This document shows positions 1 through 8,299 of a stretch of DNA of 64,000 nucleotides, piece after piece. Source of the stretch: Geobacteraceae bacterium (lineage in GTDB: Bacteria > Desulfobacterota > Desulfuromonadia > Geobacterales > Pseudopelobacteraceae). The DNA lies in contig JANXYR010000036.1 in the NCBI GenBank assembly GCA_025355965.1, positions 1 to 64,000 of the forward strand. The letters are read 5' to 3'. A program made the translations under genes and the position numbers. Numbering within the stretch: the first letter of the stretch is position 1; each line of letters opens with the position of its first letter. The notes under the pieces were generated by a model. That model saw nothing but the letters and a program-made list of their open reading frames with translations. It was not told the DNA's origin and searched no databases.

Positions 1-2
1 CA

Positions 3-47
3 ACCGCCATCATTTATCAGGTGGTCGGCGAAAAACAGCAGAGATAA
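3..47 (+). CDS. possible C-terminal end of an upstream gene (partial)
   Basis: One frame reads about 14 plausible residues, ending in VVGEKQQR, before a TAA stop at 45-47. A perfect hairpin begins at the next base, as expected after a gene end. The fragment is too short to assign to any family. The other two plus frames also stay open for a while, so this is only the best guess for where the preceding gene stops. Confidence 0.3.
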   Translation, partial: TAIIYQVVGEKQQR

Positions 48-64
48 CTGGTTTAGGAAACCAG
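48..64 (+). terminator. hairpin after the first stop codon
   Basis: A perfect 7-bp stem (ctggttt / aaaccag) with a 3-base loop lies directly after the TAA at 45-47. No T-run follows, so this would be a weak or factor-assisted terminator. Its position is the main support for the partial gene end before it. Confidence 0.4.
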
Positions 65-201
65 TATAACCACTTCACGTACTTATATTATCCGCCTAAC
101 AACAGTTGTGATTGTTTCCAATCTCTTCTTGTTCCTTCCGGTTGGACTATCGCTGTACCGCAACCGACAGCAGTATGAGAAACGGACAAGGGAGGCTGGT
201 T

Positions 202-579
202 ATGAAGAATGTCAAACATCAGGATTGTTTTAGGGGGAAGCCCCAGAATCCTCAGACATACCGAGTATTAGCGATTAATTACGAAGACAAAACCATCTCA
301 GTGACTGAGGTGGCAAAAAAATTGTTCCCTAAATTCGATGAAGTTGATGCCAGGGAATTTACGGGTTTTTACGATAAAAATAACAAAGACATATTTATTG
401 GCGATATAGTGAAAGATGACCGAGTAGGTAATCCTCTTGTGGTTTTATTCGAGGATGGAGGCTTCTGTATAAAAAATAAAAACCACCCAACATATATTAA
501 CGCTCCAATACTATACGTGGAGATTATCGGAAATATATACGAAAATACAGGAGTTGCGAACTGGAAAGGAATATTATGA
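202..579 (+). CDS. YopX-like phage protein
   Basis: This 125-residue protein carries the pattern of the YopX family of phage and prophage proteins: a central FTGFYDKNNKDIFIGDIV block (the family form is FTGLKDKNGKEIYEGDIV) and a C-terminal VEIIGNIYEN. I start it at ATG 202 because GGAGG at 191-195 sits six bases upstream; a longer frame from 112 has no such site and adds unrelated sequence. The biochemical role of YopX proteins is not established. The stop codon overlaps a new ATG (ATGA) that opens only nine codons, as if the next phage gene had been cut off. The gene is A+T-richer than the chromosome that follows, consistent with prophage origin. Confidence 0.75.
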   Translation: MKNVKHQDCFRGKPQNPQTYRVLAINYEDKTISVTEVAKKLFPKFDEVDAREFTGFYDKNNKDIFIGDIVKDDRVGNPLVVLFEDGGFCIKNKNHPTYINAPILYVEIIGNIYENTGVANWKGIL

Positions 580-618
580 ACGACTTGACCGCAGCCATCC
601 CATAAAAATCTTCTGTAT

Positions 619-648
619 TACTGTTTTGTACTGTTTTGTACTGTTTTG
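619..648. repeat. three tandem copies of a 10-bp unit
   Basis: The decamer tactgttttg occurs three times head to tail, with one flanking partial match. The 10-bp period places each copy on the same face of the helix, a layout seen in protein-binding arrays such as iterons or recombinase arm sites, but no such protein is encoded here. It lies between the phage gene and the end of the broken AlbA_2 gene. Confidence 0.8.
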
Positions 649-663
649 CAACTCGCCTCTCTA

Positions 664-2338
664 TCAGGGTAACACGTATTGACTTCCTCTTTTAAGTCCG
701 GTCTGCTTGAGAATTCCCTTGTCACGCATCCGGAAGAGAAATTTACGGGCTGGAATATCCTTCAAGTCCAGTAGTCCCGCGCATTGCTTCCTCGTTATGA
801 AACCATGTCTGCGGACATAATCCAGCACCTTGTCTTCAGGTAAAAGCAGTAACGGCACTTCAACGGTATCGATAGTCGGTACATTCAGCATATAGTGAGT
901 CCAACGGCGGGAACTGTGTTGCGAAGTGAGTCCCGTTTGCACAAGACCACGTAGTTCACGGCTTGCAGTCACTGAATCGACATGGGCAAGCCGCTGATAA
1001 TCAAAATTAGTAATCTGTTGATTGTGACGTAAGTATACTAATGCCAGCCTCTGTCTGTCGTTGAGCGGTCTATCAGAAAAATGATTAAGCCAGTCGATTG
1101 CATCTGTGTTCATCAAAGTCAAATTGCGCATTATAACTAGAAATGAACTCCGTCGGTCCTGAAACCGGGGCGGCTCAAGATTTGCGGAGCGCATTGCGCC
1201 CAGCATTGCCTTTATACCACTACCACGATTCTCCACCAGATGCAGGTCTTCGAGCAAACGTACCAGCGTACGATTACGAGTCGATTGCTCTTCTTCCAAA
1301 GTTTCGAGCGTCACCGTCCCATAAAGGCCGCCGGGGCTCTGGATCTCCATCCGGTCGGCAAACAGGCGAATCTGAATGTAACTTCCGCGTGCAAAGTTGC
1401 TGTAATCGCGATGGGCGATCGCATTGACAATCGCTTCACGAATCGCTTCTTCGGGGTACTCTGGAATATCCCGAAGATACAGTCCCTCAATCAGACTGCC
1501 TTTACGGATACTTGCCATCACGTGGTTAACAGCGTCACTAACCATTTCCGGGATCGGTCCTTCGAATTTTCGGTTGTCAAGAAAGCGCTCGCCGCGTGGT
1601 GTCTTTTCAGTCTCGGTCATTCCAAAGTAATGGAGAAAGGTGATAACAAGTTGCGATTCCAATGTTTGAGGATGGCTGCCGAAAGTCAGAAGTCCGGCTA
1701 GAGTGGGATGGAGCTTGCCGTTAAACGGACGGGCAATCTTGAGGTGCTTCAGCACCTGCTCAAACGGCTGTTTCAGGTAAACGGCTTTCGGACGGTCCTT
1801 TTTGAACCTTTCCAAAAATGAAGTCAGTTTTTCCTTGTCCAGATCCTCCAGAGTAGCTTCCAGGATTGGCTCCTCATCAAAGGTCGGCTGGTTTTGGGAG
1901 CTGACATAACCGAAAATCTCGTAATCAGTCATCGAGCGGTTGGTATTGCCGACTCGTATATAAGAACCCTTCTGAAGGCCAGCATTCTTGTAGTGGCATG
2001 GGCGCTTGTCAGCTGGGACCGGCGAAACTTCCAAAGCGACTACGGTTTTTCCATCGAACAGTTCGACGGTAAACTCAGGCTGGATCTGGGGTTCCATATC
2101 CGCCCAGGCGAGGTGGCTGATCTCGGTGTGCATTGCCGACACCTACTATTTCAAAATTGCGGCTTTCATCAAGTCCGAAAAGGATAGCGCCGCCTTCGGT
2201 ACGGTTGGCAAAGGCTGAAATTGGTTCATATAACCGTTGCGGAGTTCCGCCATGAGCAGATTTCACCTCGATATCGGCAAGCTCGCACTGGCTTAGTTTG
2301 ACCTCGGTTATCAGTTGTTGCAACTCTTCTCGGGTCAT
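664..2338 (-). pseudogene. AlbA_2 / RecG-like ATPase-domain protein, frameshifted
   Basis: Two overlapping minus-strand frames together make one member of the Schlafen AlbA_2 plus HATPase_c_4 family, often annotated RecG-like transcriptional regulator. The first frame (2338 down to 2075) has the AlbA_2 core: IEVKSAHGG, ISAFANRTEGGAILFG, FEIVGVGNAH. The second (GTG start near 2142, down to 664) continues with TEISHLA and carries EAIVNAIAHRDY and ENRGSGI, typical of the C-terminal ATPase-like domain, then winged-helix-like sequence. The switch falls near 2125, where family members normally run straight through, so a few bases appear lost. The whole span would encode about 558 residues. Such genes often sit beside restriction-modification genes, and the next small gene upstream looks like a piece of one. 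A sequencing error is the alternative explanation. Confidence 0.75.
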
Positions 2339-2526
2339 GACGGTTTCCCCTCCACCACGGCAATTTCATCATCGGTCAGTCCGTAGAGTTCATAAACAAG
2401 GCGGTCGATCTCGGCTTCGAGTGCAGGCACATCGGGGCTGTCAGGTGCGGCGAGGATTCTCCGGACGCACTCGACGATGGGGGCTTGTTGGGCGTCGGTG
2501 GCGGGTGAGCTGAAGGTGAGTTTCAT
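2335..2526 (-). CDS. small protein resembling the C-terminal tail of an Eco57I-type methyltransferase
   Basis: The 63 residues end in IDRLVYELYGLTDDEIAVVEG, a sequence found at the extreme C terminus of many Eco57I/PglX-type restriction-modification proteins. Nothing of the catalytic or target-recognition domains is present, and an in-frame stop lies shortly upstream, so this is either a relic of a lost enzyme or a stand-alone tail peptide. It overlaps the AlbA_2 gene by 4 bp (ATGA), suggesting the two were translationally coupled. No strong ribosome binding site precedes the ATG. Function unknown. Confidence 0.55.
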   Translation of the reverse strand: MKLTFSSPATDAQQAPIVECVRRILAAPDSPDVPALEAEIDRLVYELYGLTDDEIAVVEGKPS

Positions 2527-2621
2527 AATTAAATGCGACCTTTTGTGGACCCTTTAAGCGCCGATTGGTCTAAAATTCATTGGGGAGTTATAGCAAAACG
2601 CCCAATCAAATACCATACAAA

Positions 2622-2644
2622 CAAAAAAAACGGCATCGCTGCCG
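2622..2644 (-). terminator. intrinsic terminator of rnj
   Basis: Read on the minus strand, a short G+C hairpin (cggca / tgccg, loop gcga) is followed by eight T residues. It lies 35 bases after the RNase J stop codon. Confidence 0.8.
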
Positions 2645-2678
2645 CTCGTTGAAATCCCTTCAGTTTCAAACTAAACAA

Positions 2679-4352
2679 TTACATCTCCATAATCACCGGC
2701 AATATCACCGGTCTGCGCTCAATGGTCTTCTTGCAGAAACGTCGTAGCGCCGCACGTACCGCGGTCTTGACCTCGTCGGCATCACAACGCATTTCGGCGT
2801 TGATTTCCTCAAGCGCAAACGCCACAACCTTGCGGGCATCTTCGAGGTACTCCTGGCTCTCATCCTCAAAAACAAAACCACGTGAGACAATGTCCGGACC
2901 GTAAATAATTGCGCCTGTCTTCATATTAAGGCCGATGATGACAACAATCATGCCATCCTCAGAAAGATGTTTGCGATCCCGCAGAACTATTCTGCCGACA
3001 TCGCCAACCCCTTTGCCATCTACAAAGACCCTGCCTGACTCTATACGCTCTTCTATCGCTGCGGTATCAGAATAAAATGAAATCACTTCTCCGTTTGTGG
3101 CCAGAATGCAGCATTCCTCAGGAATGCCGACCGTGCGAGCCAGTTGGACATGTTTGTACAGGTGGCGATATTCGCCGTGAATCGGAATAAAGAAGCGTGG
3201 CCGTACGGTATTGAGCATCAGCTTGAGCTCTTCCTGGCTGGCGTGACCTGAAACATGTACCTCGGATACCTTTTCATGGAAGACTTCGGCGCCACGGCGG
3301 TAGAGGTGGTTAATAAGCTCAGAGATGGTGCGTTCGTTGCCTGGAATGACACGCGAGGAGAGGATGACGGTATCACCTTTTTCAAGCTTGATTTGTTTAT
3401 GGTCGTCCATGGCGATGCGCGTAAGAGCGCTCATCGGTTCTCCCTGGCTGCCGGTGGAGATGATGCAGACCTGCTCCGGCGGGAGGTGCGGCAGTTCTCT
3501 CAGATCCATGAGTTCTTCGTCAGCGACCGTTAAATAACCCAGATCCCGGGCAATCTGAACATTTTTGACCATTGATCGGCCATTTAACAGGATTTTACGG
3601 CCACAGCGGACTGCAACATCTACTACTTGCTGAACACGGTGGATACTGCTGGAGAAGGCGGCTACGATGATCCTGCCGGTGCATTTCGGGAATATGTCGC
3701 CGAACGCCTCCCCCACATATTTTTCGGAAAGGGTATACCCCTCGCGTTCCACGTTGGTTGAATCCGACAACAGTGCCAATACTCCCGCTTCGCCATAACG
3801 CGATAGGCTGGCCAGATCGGTCAACTGGCCGTCAACAGGGGTATGATCAATTTTAAAATCACCGGTATGGATGACAACTCCCTCCGGAGTAGTTATCGCC
3901 AGAGCGCAGCCATCGACAATTGAATGGGCAACCCGGAGGAACTCGACATTAAAACAACCAATATTAACGGTTTCCCGAGGGCGGACGGTGACCAGCTCAA
4001 CTGCTCCATCCAGCTTATACTCCTCCAGTTTGGCGTTAACCAAGCCGAGTGTCAGGGCCGTGCCGTAAACCGGTACGTTAAGCTCCTGTAGTACAAAGGG
4101 GAGGGCGCCAATATGGTCTTCGTGCCCATGTGTCAGGCAGATTGCGCGGACGTTTTCAGCCCTTTCGCGAAGCCAGCTGATATCCGGTATAACATAGTCA
4201 ATCCCAAGCATATCTGGGGAGGGAAACATCAGGCCGCAATCGACGACCAAGATGTCGTCACCATGCTGGTAGGCCATCATGTTCATACCGATCTCGCCTA
4301 AACCGCCGAGGGCAACGATCTGTAATGCTGAGTGTGATTCTAATCCATCCAT
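2679..4352 (-). CDS. rnj: ribonuclease J
   Basis: This 557-residue protein is a metallo-beta-lactamase / beta-CASP nuclease of the RNase J family, a cytoplasmic enzyme that combines endonuclease and 5'-to-3' exonuclease activity in mRNA decay and rRNA maturation. The metal-binding motif HGHEDH is at residues 75-80, with HTGDFKID and SDSTN further on, then the beta-CASP region and the RNase J C-terminal domain. Length matches the family. The downstream hairpin at 2622-2644 ends the unit. Upstream, a small membrane protein gene on the same strand ends at 4356, three bases away, so the two are probably co-transcribed. Confidence 0.95.
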   Translation of the reverse strand: MDGLESHSALQIVALGGLGEIGMNMMAYQHGDDILVVDCGLMFPSPDMLGIDYVIPDISWLRERAENVRAICLTHGHEDHIGALPFVLQELNVPVYGTALTLGLVNAKLEEYKLDGAVELVTVRPRETVNIGCFNVEFLRVAHSIVDGCALAITTPEGVVIHTGDFKIDHTPVDGQLTDLASLSRYGEAGVLALLSDSTNVEREGYTLSEKYVGEAFGDIFPKCTGRIIVAAFSSSIHRVQQVVDVAVRCGRKILLNGRSMVKNVQIARDLGYLTVADEELMDLRELPHLPPEQVCIISTGSQGEPMSALTRIAMDDHKQIKLEKGDTVILSSRVIPGNERTISELINHLYRRGAEVFHEKVSEVHVSGHASQEELKLMLNTVRPRFFIPIHGEYRHLYKHVQLARTVGIPEECCILATNGEVISFYSDTAAIEERIESGRVFVDGKGVGDVGRIVLRDRKHLSEDGMIVVIIGLNMKTGAIIYGPDIVSRGFVFEDESQEYLEDARKVVAFALEEINAEMRCDADEVKTAVRAALRRFCKKTIERRPVILPVIMEM

Positions 4353-4355
4353 AGA

Positions 4356-4757
4356 TTATCTTTCATTTTGTAAGGGTATAAGCCCCGCTATTTTTTTATC
4401 GCATCTTGTGATCCATGTCATGCCGGGAGTAACCAGCCATTGATCAGCATAGAAAGAACTCCGCAGGGAGCGGTACGCAATCAGCGCACGGTTGGTATCT
4501 CCAAGGCGTTCATTAGTTTCGCCGATTTGCCATAACGTCTCAGCCGCTTTTTCGATTGTCGGGTGATAGGGAATATACATGTGCAGAGCAGACTCGAATC
4601 CGGCAATCGCTCCCGTAAAATCTCCCCTGCGGAGCGCCGCTTCCCCCTGGCTGAATTGGCTGTTCATCCGCCACCATGTACTCGCAAGTAGCATCAGCAG
4701 GCTGATCATAATGATAATTATACTATTTAATATGGCGCTTTTTACTTGTTCACTCAT
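4356..4757 (-). CDS. membrane-anchored TPR-like protein
   Basis: A 133-residue protein with one N-terminal hydrophobic segment (about residues 10-30) followed by a periplasmic or cytoplasmic part resembling two tetratricopeptide helices pairs (EAALRRGDFTGAIAGFESAL; LGDTNRALIAYRSL). I use ATG 4757 because AGG lies eight bases upstream and it avoids overlap with the preceding gene; an ATG at 4772 is in frame. It sits between a two-helix membrane protein and rnj on one strand with gaps of 3-4 bases. No enzymatic motif is visible, so the role is unknown; TPR folds usually mediate protein contacts. Confidence 0.7.
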   Translation of the reverse strand: MSEQVKSAILNSIIIIMISLLMLLASTWWRMNSQFSQGEAALRRGDFTGAIAGFESALHMYIPYHPTIEKAAETLWQIGETNERLGDTNRALIAYRSLRSSFYADQWLVTPGMTWITRCDKKIAGLIPLQNER

Positions 4758-4761
4758 ATGA

Positions 4762-4947
4762 TTACCTGACAAAATTTGGGATAAAAGTTAATAGAACGCC
4801 AAGAGCAAAGGCTATGACTCCGCATAGAACTGCAAACGCTGCAGCAACATCATATGGGCTTTTCAGACGGTGCGTAGCTGGCAATCCCCAGATTATACCT
4901 GCCAATCCTGCAATAATCAGTGTTATGTATTGGTATCCGATGTTCAT
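4762..4947 (-). CDS. small two-helix membrane protein
   Basis: The 61 residues form two hydrophobic helices (about 5-22 and 34-56) separated by a basic loop (HRLKSPYD). The gene directly abuts the acyltransferase stop-start junction (4947/4948) and is followed four bases later by the TPR-like protein, so it is almost certainly part of the same transcript. Function unknown. Confidence 0.7.
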   Translation of the reverse strand: MNIGYQYITLIIAGLAGIIWGLPATHRLKSPYDVAAAFAVLCGVIAFALGVLLTFIPNFVR

Positions 4948-5655
4948 TTAATGCTCCAGTACGGATTCAATCCGGCCCCGCACGGCCTCCATCATCCAGG
5001 TTTCAGCCTCACTCCTGCGTAGATCAGGAGGGACAACTATCAGTGGATGCAAGGTAATGGTGATATTGCCGCTATATAACCTGATCTGGTTGGCCGGATT
5101 AATTTTGCCACTGCCGTTAATAGTGACTGGAATCACCGGCACAGCAGCCTTACGGGCCAGAATAAATCCTCCCCGCTTGAACGGAAGCAGGTTGCCGTCC
5201 GGAGTGCGGGTTCCTTCGGGAAATAGTACTACGCTCTTGCCCTGATGAATTGTTGCCGCCGCCGCATCTATACTTTGCAACGCCTTACGCCCATCGCCGC
5301 GGTCAAGAGGAATATAACCGCTGCGCTGCATTGAGTGGCCGAACACCGGAATCTCGAAAAGTTCCTTTTTGGCGATCCAGTAAAATTGGCGCGGCATAGC
5401 AGCCAGAAGCGATAGAATATCAAAGTTGCTTTGATGGTTGCTCATGAAAATCACCGGGCCATCCGGAAGTTTTTCAGTTTCAATGACGGTTACCTTGACC
5501 AGGTTAAGCGTCAGCATCAGTCGCGCCCAAAGGCGAGCGTGCCAAGCATAAGCCAAGCCACTTGAATCAAACATCGTCGAGATAAAGGCACTGACTGAAA
5601 AAAGAAATGTTAGCGGGATAAATGCCGCAAGATAAAGATATGCGCGGGCCATCAC
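4948..5655 (-). CDS. plsC: 1-acyl-sn-glycerol-3-phosphate acyltransferase (PlsC family)
   Basis: This 235-residue membrane protein shows the acyltransferase motifs of the PlsC family: NHQSNFD (the HX4D catalytic block), then FPEGTRTPDG for substrate binding, and PVIPVTI. An N-terminal hydrophobic segment anchors it in the inner membrane. The family transfers a second acyl chain to lysophosphatidic acid to make phosphatidic acid. A second ATG one codon in is equally possible as the start. It heads a compact minus-strand run ending in rnj. Confidence 0.9.
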   Translation of the reverse strand: MMARAYLYLAAFIPLTFLFSVSAFISTMFDSSGLAYAWHARLWARLMLTLNLVKVTVIETEKLPDGPVIFMSNHQSNFDILSLLAAMPRQFYWIAKKELFEIPVFGHSMQRSGYIPLDRGDGRKALQSIDAAAATIHQGKSVVLFPEGTRTPDGNLLPFKRGGFILARKAAVPVIPVTINGSGKINPANQIRLYSGNITITLHPLIVVPPDLRRSEAETWMMEAVRGRIESVLEH

Positions 5656-5780
5656 AAGCTCCTGATATAAACTCAGATAAATTACAGTGTTATCATAGTT
5701 GAGTCAAACGAATTCTGGAAGGAGGCTGGGTAAAGTGACTAGCCCAGATTAATCGGGATAAGTACGCACACGAAATTTTT

Positions 5781-5820
5781 TCTGCAAAAAACAGACAGGA
5801 ATAATTTCTATCGTACTAAT
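5781..5820. repeat. interspersed 40-bp repeat, copy 1
   Basis: Shares the pattern gcaaaaaa, then a gap, then atttctatcgtactaa with the copy at 35944-35985, and the second half with the adjacent copy at 5821-5850. It is intergenic between the acyltransferase and the release-factor-like gene. Confidence 0.65.
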
Positions 5821-5850
5821 AACGCAGATAATAATTTCTAACTTACTAAT
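5821..5850. repeat. interspersed 40-bp repeat, copy 2 (short)
   Basis: About 25 of 28 bases from cgcagataat through cttactaa match the copy at 35944-35985. It overlaps the stop codon of the release-factor-like gene, just as the distant copy overlaps the stop codon of the PilB-like gene. Confidence 0.7.
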
Positions 5851-6193
5851 CCAAAGTCGTGCGCAGGCGTTTCTTTTCGGATGTGATTTTTTTACCGGTA
5901 AGGCGATTTTCCTTAGCTCGCTTCGGCACACGGGTGGATATCCGTTTCTTAACTTTGCGTTCACGACGTTCAAGTGCAACACGCAGGCGTTCCATTGCAA
6001 CTTCGCGGTTTTGAAACTGACTGCGATTTTCCGAGGCCTGGGCAACTATCCCGGTCGGAAGGTGACGGATGCGCACGGCGGAATCTGTTGTGTTGCGATG
6101 TTGTCCTCCAGGCCCGGAACCCCGGTAGAACTCTATCTTTATGTCAGATTCACGTATTTCAATCACTGCTTCAACTCCAATGGATTGTAACAA
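5846..6193 (-). CDS. short peptide-chain-release-factor-like protein
   Basis: The 115 residues contain the GGQ peptidyl-tRNA hydrolysis loop in the form SGPGGQHRN, followed by [14 protein letters not shown] and a very basic C-terminal tail, as in class I release factor domain 3. There is no codon-recognition domain, so it belongs with the short rescue-type family (ArfB, mtRF-R or the bacterial release-factor-like group) that probably frees stalled ribosomes or hydrolyses peptidyl-tRNA. That role is inferred from the family. Ten bases upstream ends a small membrane protein gene on the same strand. Confidence 0.85.
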   Translation of the reverse strand: MLQSIGVEAVIEIRESDIKIEFYRGSGPGGQHRNTTDSAVRIRHLPTGIVAQASENRSQFQNREVAMERLRVALERRERKVKKRISTRVPKRAKENRLTGKKITSEKKRLRTTLD

Positions 6194-6202
6194 GCTTGGT
6201 TA

Positions 6203-6373
6203 TCAAAAACTGTCTCGCAACTTGACCAGCAGGTACAAACAGCCGACCCCTACAGCCGCCATCAACAGATCGCGTCCCCAAGGGATCGGCTGTTCAAGCA
6301 TGGAATAGAGTAGCGGGTCTAGCAAGGCCGTAGTCAACAGACCTACACCGCCCCATGATAACATTTTTTTCAT
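6203..6373 (-). CDS. 56-residue membrane protein
   Basis: This short frame begins MKKMLSWGGVGLL and ends KLRDSF, with two hydrophobic stretches separated by a polar turn (EQPIPWGRD). Its ATG overlaps the stop codon of the rRNA methyltransferase (ATGA at 6373-6370), a typical sign of translational coupling, and a lysine-rich start with a hydrophobic body looks like a true inner-membrane peptide. Function unknown. Confidence 0.6.
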   Translation of the reverse strand: MKKMLSWGGVGLLTTALLDPLLYSMLEQPIPWGRDLLMAAVGVGCLYLLVKLRDSF

Positions 6374-7608
6374 TGTTTAGACTTTCCTGACAAGATATTC
6401 GACTTCACGCAGGTCGCATATTTGAGATAACGCCCTTCCTGAAAGGTGACCGGATAGGGAAAATCTTCCGGTTGTCCGAGCAGTGAGATCACCCGTAAGT
6501 CGCAACCGGACTGGAGTGCTCCCCGGCGCAATTCTTTAAGGTATTCGGCGACGTCTATCTTCTGGTGATTTGAAGCTGCGATCAAAAGCCCGTTGTTGGT
6601 TAGCAATGGCAGAGCCGCTGCAACCAGGTCAGAGGTGCCGCCGCGGGTAGTAAAACGGCTCTTGGCTGTGGTGGAAAAAGATGGAGGGTCCATCAGAATT
6701 ACATCAAAACTTTTTCCGCTCTGTGCCAGATTGGCCAACACCGAAAGGCAGTCACCGACTATGAACCCATGCTGACGTGGGTTGAGACTGTTGGCAGAGA
6801 AGTTGTCTTTTGCCCAGCCGGTGTATCCGATCGAGGCATCAACACTTGTTACCTGAGTAGCGCCGGCTGCGGCAGCCACCACTGAAAACGCACCGGTGTA
6901 GGAGAAGAGGTTGAGCACCCGCTTTCCATTTACCCTACCCATCAGATCCTGCCGATTGCGGCGCTGATCAAGGAACAGTCCGGTGTTTAAACCCTGCTCC
7001 AAACTCACTAAAAATGTGAACCCGTTTTCCAGGACTTCCAGCCGCTCTGGTGCTGCTTTGCCGGCTAGAAGGCGACCGTAGTTTTTATTGTCGCTGACCG
7101 CTTCAAGTTCGCGAGTCTTCTGAGGGCGGCTTTTTTCGTAAATACCGTGTGGCGACAGTAGCTCCTGAAGAACCTCTGTAACCAGCTCCAGGTGTGGTTG
7201 CCAGGCTGCGCTGTAGAGCTGCAGCATCAGGTAGTCGGCATACCGATCAACAGTCAGACCTGGTAGGGCATCACCCTCAGCGTTAACCAAGCGGTAGGCG
7301 TTGGAATTGCTCAGGTTAGCATGTTGGTTGCGCAGTTCTATGGCGTTTCGCAGCCGCTCCGCCAGCCAAGAGCGATCAAGCTGTATCTTTTTTCGGTCCA
7401 GTACCCGCGCTATGATCCGTTCCTCCGGATCAAGCAGAGCCGTTGCCAGAAAGCGGCGCTGGCTATCACACAGCTCTATGATTTGCCCGGAATTGCCGAC
7501 AGGCCACTTATGGGTATAGGCATCAGCCAAGACCCAGGGGTGCCCCAACTCCAACATTCTGGCCGTCTCGACACCAACGATTCGTTCTTCATCCTTAGTT
7601 TTCACATT
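6370..7608 (-). CDS. class I SAM-dependent rRNA methyltransferase (RlmI-like)
   Basis: The 412-residue protein has an N-terminal PUA-like RNA-binding domain, then an EEHTHUMP-like region, then a Rossmann methyltransferase fold (KRVLNLFSYTGAFSV for SAM binding; DVILMDPPSF as the catalytic block). This layout is that of RlmI/RlmK-type 23S rRNA cytosine-5 methyltransferases, which act on ribosome assembly intermediates. I start at GTG 7608, where GGAG sits eight bases upstream and no overlap with mog occurs; an ATG at 7677 would add 23 residues inside mog. Exact target base is not deducible. Confidence 0.85.
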   Translation of the reverse strand, partial: NVKTKDEERIVGVETARMLELGHPWVLADAYTHKWPVGNSGQIIELCDSQRRFLATALLDPEERIIARVLDRKKIQLDRSWLAERLRNAIELRNQHANLSNSNAYRLVNAEGDALPGLTVDRYADYLMLQLYSAAWQPHLELVTEVLQELLSPHGIYEKSRPQKTRELEAVSDNKNYGRLLAGKAAPERLEVLENGFTFLVSLEQGLNTGLFLDQRRNRQDLMGRVNGKRVLNLFSYTGAFSVVAAAAGATQVTSVDASIGYTGWAKDNFSANSLNPRQHGFIVGDCLSVLANLAQSGKSFDVILMDPPSFSTTAKSRFTTRGGTSDLVAAALPLLTNNGLLIAASNHQKIDVAEYLKELRRGALQSGCDLRVISLLGQPEDFPYPVTFQEGRYLKYATCVKSNILSGKSKQ

Positions 7609-7621
7609 TATTCTCCATGGT

Positions 7622-8122
7622 TTATTGTTTGGAAAACCTGTTGCCGCAATCGTCCTGACCGCCTCGGATTTTTTCAACGGCGTGACCTATCGTTGGCCAT
7701 ACCGCCTCCAGGTTTTCCAAAGCACCGCGGGGGCTGCCGGGGAGATTGATAATCAGCGACTGGTTCCGAATCCCTGCCACAGCACGTGACAGAGATGCCA
7801 TCGAGGTTTTGTCGAGGCTTTTAAGGCGCATCAGCTCGCCAAGGCCTGGAATGACACGCTCCACTACAAGCAGCGTTGCCTCAGGAGTTATATCACGCGG
7901 TGAAACACCTGTACCGCCGGTGGTCAAAATCAGGTCGGCAACATCGTCGTCAGCCCATTTAGTCAGCACCGCCACAATCTGTTCGAACTCATCGGCAATG
8001 ATAAGGGATTGAACGGTGCGTACTCCCCGTTCTGCCAGCCACGCAGACAAAGCAGGGCCGCTTTCGTCAACGCGTTCGCCACGCGAACCTTTGTCGCTCA
8101 ACGTAAGAATAGCGGCTCTCAT
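7622..8122 (-). CDS. mog: molybdopterin adenylyltransferase (MogA/MoaB family)
   Basis: A 166-residue member of the MoaB/Mog family, which adenylates molybdopterin before molybdate insertion. The diagnostic TTGGTGVSPRD block binds the pterin, and INLPGSPRGA is the second conserved block near the C terminus. The length is typical. moaC lies at 28.1-28.6 kb, so cofactor genes are scattered rather than clustered. It precedes the rRNA methyltransferase by 13 bases on the same strand. Confidence 0.92.
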   Translation of the reverse strand: MRAAILTLSDKGSRGERVDESGPALSAWLAERGVRTVQSLIIADEFEQIVAVLTKWADDDVADLILTTGGTGVSPRDITPEATLLVVERVIPGLGELMRLKSLDKTSMASLSRAVAGIRNQSLIINLPGSPRGALENLEAVWPTIGHAVEKIRGGQDDCGNRFSKQ

Positions 8123-8242
8123 TCGTAATCCTCCTGCAAAATCCGGGTGTCATGAAGTGCCATGAACTCAAGGCAATACGCGTGCGCATGAAGCATAACA
8201 AAACTTATCATGGTTGTCCCCGAAATTATGCGGGTTTTCCAC

Positions 8243-8274
8243 AAAAAATGCCCCGCCGGTTTCCCGGCGGGGCA
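8243..8274 (-). terminator. intrinsic terminator of the 10-haem cytochrome gene
   Basis: A perfect 11-bp G+C-rich stem (tgccccgccgg / ccggcggggca) with a four-base loop is followed on the minus strand by six T residues. It starts 26 bases after the cytochrome stop codon. Confidence 0.92.
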
Positions 8275-8299
8275 TGTACATCCAGTTTGTCGCGTTTGA

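Noticed and set aside
5724-5746. Short ctggg / cccag hairpin upstream of the acyltransferase gene
   Set aside because: Only five base pairs with a long loop and no T-run; not convincing as a terminator.
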